Shown piece by piece: positions 59,078 through 64,000 of a stretch of DNA of 64,000 nucleotides. The notes beneath the pieces were generated by a model, which was not told the origin of the DNA, made no database searches, and saw only the letters and a list, made by a program, of their open reading frames with translations. A program made the translations under genes and the position numbers. The number at the start of each line of letters is the position of its first letter. Positions within the stretch are counted from its first letter, which is position 1. Source of the stretch: an uncultured Bacteroidales bacterium (GTDB lineage Bacteria; Bacteroidota; Bacteroidia; Bacteroidales; Bacteroidaceae); contig CACWFV010000006.1 of the NCBI GenBank assembly GCA_902760315.1, positions 1 to 64,000 on the forward strand. Reading direction: 5' to 3'.

Positions 59078-60961
59078 TTAGCGGCGGTTGTTGCGTTGTT
59101 GCTCGCGCATGGCGTCGGCCTGTTTCTGCATAGCCTCCAGACGGGCAGCAAAACTTGACTGCTTCTTGGGGTTATTCTTGTTGGCCTGATAGTTAGCCTC
59201 CAGGATGGCCAGCAGTTTCTCGTCGTCGGTGGTCTTGCGCAGTGTCCACATGATAGCTGCCGACATGAAGAGTGAAATGAAATAGTAGAAGTTCAGACCG
59301 CTGGAGTAGTCGTTGAAGATGAAGAAGAACATCAGCGGCATGATGTACATCATCCATTGCATCACCTTCATCTGGTCAGCCTGAGCGCCTACCATCTGGT
59401 CGCGCTGCTGGCGCATGCTGATCCAAGTATAAATGAGCTGTGCGGCACAGAACAGAATGCACGTCAGCGACAGGTGGTCGCCAATGCCCCAAATGTTGGT
59501 GCCCCACTCCCAGATGGGATCATAGGTTGACAGGTCGTCCATCCACAAGAATGATTGTCCGCGCAACTGGATGGCGTTAGGCACAAAGAAGAACATGGCC
59601 AACCAGATAGGCATCTGGATGAGCATGGGCAGACAGCCCGACAGGGGCGATACGCCGTACTTAGAGTAGAGCGACATCATCTCCTGCTGCTTCTTCATCT
59701 GGTCTTCTGGGTTGTTCAGGTGCTTGGTGGCCTCCTCGAACTTGGGCTTCAGTACGCGCATCTTGGCGCTCGACATGTAACTCTTCTTGACCATGGGGAA
59801 GGTGATGGCCTTCAGCAGTAAGGTAATGAGGATGAGCACAATACCCATGTTCAGACCGAAACCTGTCAGCCAGTCGAAGACATAGAGCGTAAACCAACGG
59901 TTAATCCAGCGCAGCAGCCACCAGCCCAGATTGACCAGCTGCTCCAGGTCGAGGTCCTTACCGAAACGGCTCTGCTGCTCCACATCCTGAATCAGGCGGA
60001 AGTTGTTGGGGCCGATGTACATCTCAAACTCTGAGGCCTGCTGACCGGTGGGGTCGAAGGCCGTCTTCAGCTTAGCGTCAAACTGCTTCAGATAGCCGGA
60101 ACCTTTCTGGTCTTGTATGCTTGACAGGGTAGCGTTCTGCGCAAAGTCGTCCTTGGAAATCAGGGCTACAGAGAAGAACTGGTTGCGGAAGGCCACCCAG
60201 TCCAGGCGCTCTTCAATCTGCTCTTCCTTGTCGGCAGTCTCCGACAGGTTGTCGGTGCCACCGTTAGCCTCCTTGTAGAAGAGTCCCGTATAGCGGCTTT
60301 CAAAAGAGAAACCCTTTTCCTGCTGACGGCAGTGGTCGCTCCACTCAATGTCCATCTCCTTATATGACGGTGCGAACATGCCCGACAAACCGCTGGTCTC
60401 CAAGGCCATGCTAAGCATGTAGTCCTGGCCCAGACGGTAGCGTAGGGCAATGTAGCCGCCATTGCCGGCATGAGCGGTCATGGTGACGGTGGTGTCCGTG
60501 ACGTCGGTGGGGGTGAAGAACAGCTCGCTGGTGACGATATTCTCCTGCTTGCCAGCCAGCATGAAGTTCAGCTGCTGGTCTTTTTCGTCAAACAAAGTGA
60601 CGTCGTTTGTGCCGTCAATGCTCTGGAAATCGTGAATGACGGCTTTCTCTATGGTACCACCTTTGGTGTTCAGCGTCAGGGTCAGTTTACCATTCTTGAG
60701 AACCACCTTTTGTGAGGCCCCCTGATGGGCGGCATAGAAAAGGGCAGTAGTGTCTGCCTGTATGGTGGCACTGCTGTCAGCTACCGACTTCTTGGCTTCA
60801 GCCTGCTGCTGGGCTCTCTGCAGACTGTCTCTCTGAACTTGTGCAATGCTGTCTTGCTTGCGGGCGGCTTCTATCTGCTCTGCTGATGGCTGGTTATACC
60901 AACTGAAACCTATCAGTACTAATGCTATCAGTGAGAAGCCGATAATGGTGTCTCTATTCAT
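59078..60961 (-). CDS. yidC: membrane protein insertase YidC
   Basis: The 627-residue inner-membrane insertase works alone or with SecYEG. An N-terminal signal anchor (TIIGFSLIALVLIGFSWY) is followed by a large periplasmic beta domain (to about residue 350). The conserved core of five helices follows (WLTGFGLNMGIVLILITLLLKAITFPMVKKSYMSSAKMRVLKPKF...YSKYGVSPLSGCLPMLIQMPIWLAMFFFVPNAIQLRGQSF). The hydrophilic groove arginine lies in the LKAITFPMVKKS region. The basic tail is RLEAMQKQADAMREQQRNNRR. The length is typical of Bacteroidetes. Its promoter is one arm of a perfect palindrome shared with DUF3078. Confidence 0.95.
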   Translation of the reverse strand: MNRDTIIGFSLIALVLIGFSWYNQPSAEQIEAARKQDSIAQVQRDSLQRAQQQAEAKKSVADSSATIQADTTALFYAAHQGASQKVVLKNGKLTLTLNTKGGTIEKAVIHDFQSIDGTNDVTLFDEKDQQLNFMLAGKQENIVTSELFFTPTDVTDTTVTMTAHAGNGGYIALRYRLGQDYMLSMALETSGLSGMFAPSYKEMDIEWSDHCRQQEKGFSFESRYTGLFYKEANGGTDNLSETADKEEQIEERLDWVAFRNQFFSVALISKDDFAQNATLSSIQDQKGSGYLKQFDAKLKTAFDPTGQQASEFEMYIGPNNFRLIQDVEQQSRFGKDLDLEQLVNLGWWLLRWINRWFTLYVFDWLTGFGLNMGIVLILITLLLKAITFPMVKKSYMSSAKMRVLKPKFEEATKHLNNPEDQMKKQQEMMSLYSKYGVSPLSGCLPMLIQMPIWLAMFFFVPNAIQLRGQSFLWMDDLSTYDPIWEWGTNIWGIGDHLSLTCILFCAAQLIYTWISMRQQRDQMVGAQADQMKVMQWMMYIMPLMFFFIFNDYSSGLNFYYFISLFMSAAIMWTLRKTTDDEKLLAILEANYQANKNNPKKQSSFAARLEAMQKQADAMREQQRNNRR

Positions 60962-60994
60962 TGTCAGTTATACCTTATTTATATAAAACGACTG

Positions 60995-61074
60995 CAAAGG
61001 TACAAATAAGTAGGCACAAAACAAAAAGAAAAGTGGTTTTTATTTTGTTTTGTGCCTACTTATTTGTACCTTTG
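60995..61074. promoter_or_regulatory. perfect 32-bp inverted repeat forming divergent promoters
   Basis: The left arm 60995-61026 and right arm 61043-61074 are exact reverse complements around a 16-nt centre. Each arm carries TACCTTTG (-7) and, 19 nt away, TTTTG (-33). The left arm drives yidC and the right arm drives the DUF3078 gene, with a 9-bp leader before its ATG at 61084. Confidence 0.8.
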
Positions 61075-61083
61075 TCGCAACTT

Positions 61084-62385
61084 ATGAAGAAATTTCTTGT
61101 TTTAATTGTTGCCGTGTTGCCAATGGTAACACTCAATGCAAATGCGCAGCGCCGCATGGGTAGGAATGCTGCGCCAATAGCTATTGATACAGCAAAAGTA
61201 GTGAAAGACTATCTGGACTCACTCCACGTGATGCGCCAGCGGTTAGACTCTTTGCAGCAGGTGAATGACCAGTTGCGTAGTGAACAAAACGATGGCCGGT
61301 ACTTCCGGCTGTTTGCACCCACCACGTTCTATCATTCGGGTGCCCGGAAGCTATTGTCGCTCCAGCCAACTTCGGATGATGATGTCGCCAATGCCATCGA
61401 CCAGGCGCTGATGAACCTCTATTTGCGACGTCCTGACCTGGTGGTCAATAACGAGACGAATCTGCTTGCAGCAGGTTCTATTCGCGATGACGTGAATCAG
61501 GAGCTTTCCCCTGAGGTAGAGCTAACCGATATTGCGGCTCCCGTTCCCGAAGAGCCAGAGGCAGTGCCCATTCAGATAGTCATTCAGAAACCTAACTTCT
61601 GGAAGTTCAAGGGTGACGGCTATCTGCAGTTTCTCCAAAACTATGTATCATCTAACTGGCACAAGGGTGGAGAGAGCAACTATTCCGCCGTAGCTGCTGC
61701 CAATTTGGAGTTGAACTACAACGACAAAGACCGCATTACCTTTGAGAATAAGCTGGAGATGAAACTAGGCATACAAACCTCGCCTTCAGATACCGTCCAT
61801 ACGTTCAAGACTAACAACGACCTGCTGCGACTGACCAGCAAATTGGGCATCCAGGCTCATAAAAAGTGGTACTACACGTTGCAGATGCTGGCCTATACGC
61901 AGTTTGCCCGTGGTCTGAAAGCTAACGACGAGTATGTCTACTCTGACTTCATGTCACCTTTCGACCTCAACCTTGGTATTGGTATGGAGTATAAAGTCGA
62001 CGCTTTGGATGGAAGACTGAAGGGAACACTGAACTTCCTGCCTTTCTCGTTCAACTTCCGCTATGTTGCTCGCGAAGCACTGATAGCTGCCAATGGCATC
62101 AAGGGGGATCACCATACCAACGAGAATTTCGCCTCACAGTTTACTGGCGAACTGAAGTGGCAGATTCTTGACCAATTGTCGTGGAAGACCCGCCTTTACG
62201 CTATGACAACCTATCATCAGGCTAAAATGGAGTGGGAGAACCAGTTTGAACTGAAGGTTACCAAGTATATCTCTGCCAACCTCTTCGTCTATCCTCGTTT
62301 CGATGACGGCAACGTCTGGGACGACAAGCTTGGCTATTTCCAGTTGCAAGAGTGGAGCTCACTGGGACTAACGTATACATGGTAA
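61084..62385 (+). CDS. DUF3078-family outer-membrane protein
   Basis: The product has 433 residues with signal peptide (MKKFLVLIVAVLPMVTLNANAQ). A coiled-coil-like segment follows (DYLDSLHVMRQRLDSLQQVNDQLRSEQ), then an extended region and a C-terminal barrel. The family block is KPNFWKFKGDGYLQFLQNYVSSNWHKGGESNYSAVAAANLELNYNDKDRITFENKLEMKLGIQ, with alternating strands to the end (LGLTYTW). Function is unknown. ATG 61084 was chosen because it follows the promoter and gives the signal peptide. Confidence 0.88.
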   Translation: MKKFLVLIVAVLPMVTLNANAQRRMGRNAAPIAIDTAKVVKDYLDSLHVMRQRLDSLQQVNDQLRSEQNDGRYFRLFAPTTFYHSGARKLLSLQPTSDDDVANAIDQALMNLYLRRPDLVVNNETNLLAAGSIRDDVNQELSPEVELTDIAAPVPEEPEAVPIQIVIQKPNFWKFKGDGYLQFLQNYVSSNWHKGGESNYSAVAAANLELNYNDKDRITFENKLEMKLGIQTSPSDTVHTFKTNNDLLRLTSKLGIQAHKKWYYTLQMLAYTQFARGLKANDEYVYSDFMSPFDLNLGIGMEYKVDALDGRLKGTLNFLPFSFNFRYVAREALIAANGIKGDHHTNENFASQFTGELKWQILDQLSWKTRLYAMTTYHQAKMEWENQFELKVTKYISANLFVYPRFDDGNVWDDKLGYFQLQEWSSLGLTYTW

Positions 62386-62423
62386 GTAATCGTTACAATA
62401 TATCTTGGTACGATTACTAACAG

Positions 62424-62457
62424 ACAAAAAGCGTTGCCGGCTGGCAACGCTTTTTGT
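62424..62457. terminator. bidirectional terminator between DUF3078 and DUF1573 genes
   Basis: A 15-bp perfect stem ACAAAAAGCGTTGCC / GGCAACGCTTTTTGT has loop GGCT and T-runs on both strands. It serves the convergent genes at both sides. Confidence 0.9.
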
Positions 62458-62482
62458 TATTTGCTACTAAATGAAATGCTAC

Positions 62483-62878
62483 TTATTTCTCGCTTTTTTC
62501 TGTCATGTCTCCTTCAATGTACAGGCGAGTCATTTCCACGGCTCCGTTTGTGCGGACGGTTATTGACTTTTTGAAATGTCCGGGGAACTTGCCTTCTCCA
62601 TTGTATGTCACTTTGATTTGACCTTTTTCGCCAGGCTTGACAGGTGTCTTGGTGTACTCAGGGACGGTACATCCGCATGATGCTATTGCCTGATTGATAA
62701 CCAATGGCTGCTCGCCAACGTTGGTGTAGGTGAATACGCACGTCACTACAGGATTGGCTTCCGAGAAGGTTCCAAAGTTGTGAGTAGTCTTTTCAAACTT
62801 TATCTGTGCGGGGCTCTGGGCTATGGCCATTAGCATGCCGCAAACCAGCATCAATGCTGAAAGAATCGTTTTTTTCAT
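62483..62878 (-). CDS. DUF1573-family secreted protein
   Basis: The product has 131 residues with signal peptide (MKKTILSALMLVCGMLMAIAQ). The single immunoglobulin-like DUF1573 domain shows IKFEKTTHNFGTFSEANPVVTCVFTYTNVGEQPLVINQAIASCGCTVPEYTKTPVKPGEKGQIKVTYN, including the conserved SCGCT. The function is unknown; the domain is abundant in Bacteroidetes envelopes. It stands alone after ribH on the same strand with a 60-bp gap. Confidence 0.9.
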   Translation of the reverse strand: MKKTILSALMLVCGMLMAIAQSPAQIKFEKTTHNFGTFSEANPVVTCVFTYTNVGEQPLVINQAIASCGCTVPEYTKTPVKPGEKGQIKVTYNGEGKFPGHFKKSITVRTNGAVEMTRLYIEGDMTEKSEK

Positions 62879-62938
62879 CGTTGTTCTTTTTTGTTAGTAC
62901 ATTAATTGCTGTATGATTGCTGTAATCAGTAAGTATTC

Positions 62939-63409
62939 TCAGAATTTAGCCATCTTAATGGCCACTACTGCACACTCATCGCCTTTGTTGCCCAATCTGC
63001 CACCGGCACGGTCTTGAGCCTGTTGCATATTCTCTGTTGTCAGTAGTCCATAAACAACAGGAATGTTGTTGGTGGCGTTGAGACGAGCTATGCCTTGGGT
63101 GACACCCTGACAGATGTAGTCGAAATGGGGTGTTTCGCCACGTATGACACAGCCAAGTACGATAATGGCATCGTAGCCATCGTTGAGAGTCATCTGGCGT
63201 GCACCGTAGATAAGTTCGAAAGAGCCTGGTACTGTTTTGATGTGGATGTTCTCCGACAGGGCTCCGTGCTTCTCAAGCGTTGCCACGCACCCATTGAGTA
63301 GTGCTTCGGTAATTTCAGGATTCCACTCTGACACAACGATACCAAATGTCATGTTAGAGGCGTCTGGTACCTTGGCGACATTGTATTCGGACAGATTTTT
63401 GGTAGCCAT
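62939..63409 (-). CDS. ribH: 6,7-dimethyl-8-ribityllumazine synthase
   Basis: The 156-residue enzyme of riboflavin synthesis forms an icosahedral or pentameric shell. Key blocks are [44 protein letters not shown], and the active-site region [25 protein letters not shown] with the catalytic His. [21 protein letters not shown] follows. Length is normal. It starts 2 bp after the stop of the TPR gene, so they are probably co-transcribed. No other rib genes are visible. Confidence 0.95.
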   Translation of the reverse strand: MATKNLSEYNVAKVPDASNMTFGIVVSEWNPEITEALLNGCVATLEKHGALSENIHIKTVPGSFELIYGARQMTLNDGYDAIIVLGCVIRGETPHFDYICQGVTQGIARLNATNNIPVVYGLLTTENMQQAQDRAGGRLGNKGDECAVVAIKMAKF

Positions 63410-63411
63410 TA

Positions 63412-64000
63412 TTAGTTCTTAGCACGCTCAATATACTTGTCGATGCTCTGATACTGCATGGAGTTGAAGTATTTCTCCTTCACTTCTTCGTACAGTTTCA
63501 AAGCCTCTTCTTTCTTACCCTGACTCTCCAGGATTTCGCCAGCCTGGATGAGGAATGTGGGCGAGAGTGAATTGTTGTCAGCCATCTTCGCAGCCTTCTT
63601 TAGGTGGTCAACGGCTTTGTCCAGCTGGTTCAGGTTAGCGTAGGCATTACCCAGTGCACCCTCAGCTGCGGGGCTAATCATCTGGTCGCCTTTGCCGCTG
63701 AATGACTCCAAAGCGTTGACAGCCTCCTGCCATTTGCCCAGGTTGGCCTGGCAGATGCCGATATAGAGTTGAGCCAGATTGCCTGCGTCAGTTGAACCAT
63801 AGTCGGCTGCAACTTTCTGGAAACCGGTCAGAGCCTTGTCAAACTGCTGCTGGTCAAAAAGCTCCTGACTCTTGGCGAGTTCGGTGCTGGCTTCATTGGC
63901 ACGAGGCTCAAAATAATAGTTGTTTGCGAGAATGACGCATACGACAATAGCGATAATTGCTGCTACGCAGCCAATGAGGGCCTTCTTGTACTTCTCGAAG
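63412..64000 (-). CDS. tetratricopeptide-repeat membrane-anchored protein (partial, N-terminus outside window)
   Basis: The frame is open to the window edge at 64000, so the start is missing; at least 195 residues are visible. Near the visible N-terminus a single hydrophobic helix ([19 protein letters not shown]) follows KYKK, then TPR-like helical pairs. Examples are [72 protein letters not shown] and [27 protein letters not shown]. The layout resembles YfgM-type periplasmic TPR proteins that work with YidC/SecYEG, but the subfamily is not certain. Confidence 0.82.
   Translation of the reverse strand, partial: FEKYKKALIGCVAAIIAIVVCVILANNYYFEPRANEASTELAKSQELFDQQQFDKALTGFQKVAADYGSTDAGNLAQLYIGICQANLGKWQEAVNALESFSGKGDQMISPAAEGALGNAYANLNQLDKAVDHLKKAAKMADNNSLSPTFLIQAGEILESQGKKEEALKLYEEVKEKYFNSMQYQSIDKYIERAKN

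Overview
The window reads as a chromosomal segment from a Bacteroidales bacterium, most likely Prevotella or a close relative. The evidence is the Bacteroidota promoter signature (TTG/TTTG, about 19-22 nt, then TAnnTTTG) in front of many genes, the near absence of Shine-Dalgarno sequences, a type IX secretion (T9SS) sorting domain, a PorT-like barrel, a GH97 enzyme, and Bacteroidales families such as DUF4421, DUF1460, DUF3078 and DUF1573. Most genes are single housekeeping genes or short operons.

Layout. 1-1 kb: accessory remnants (truncated DinD-like gene, small XRE regulator, truncated excisionase-like HTH gene). 1.2-1.75 kb: non-coding repeat element A. 1.8-19.6 kb: uvrA, a T9SS cargo protein, a LysM/PBP1 lipoprotein-like protein, a PorT-like barrel, a POT peptide transporter, a nuclease/phosphatase-fold protein, a chorismatase-RidA protein, an MFS transporter, two S9 peptidases, an AAA-CYTH protein and a patatin. 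19.7 kb: tRNA-Val(CAC). 19.9-22.8 kb: rny-zapA-coiled-coil operon and a hypothetical. 22.9-26.3 kb: rfbA, ettA and a polyprenol-phosphate mannosyltransferase. 26.5-33.0 kb: an accessory island bounded by a perfect 86-bp direct repeat, carrying a DUF1016 nuclease, a small secreted protein, an FtsK-like motor and a DEAD/DEAH helicase. 33.0-46.8 kb: mfd, GH97, Hsp20 (sigma-54-type promoter), metY, ligA, a nucleotidyltransferase-like protein, hisB, a membrane protein and a Gfo/Idh/MocA oxidoreductase. 46.9-53.0 kb: DUF4421 barrel, DUF1460 amidase-like protein, YkvA, a FAD oxidoreductase, and a TlpA-like protein coupled to a 47-aa membrane protein. 53.3-54.2 kb: a possible GNAT toxin-antitoxin pair. 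54.4-55.1 kb: repeat element B. 55.1-64 kb: yigZ, an 8-bp tandem array, DUF1015, HIT, DUF1846, yidC, DUF3078, DUF1573, ribH and a TPR protein cut by the window edge.

The most novel-looking material is structural. (1) Two copies of a 575-700 bp non-coding element have the same architecture: self-palindromic terminal inverted repeats that read inward as terminators, a 22-bp array of GC-rich palindromes, and a TTTTGATT-rich tract. Each copy lies just past the stop codon of a leftward gene. (2) The 86-bp direct repeat around the 6.4-kb island includes the mfd promoter. (3) A perfect 32-bp inverted repeat makes the divergent yidC/DUF3078 promoters mirror images. (4) An 8-bp tandem array precedes yigZ, with a short relative near 13.1 kb. 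(5) There are likely unannotated small genes, notably a 47-aa membrane protein overlapping the stop of the TlpA-like gene.
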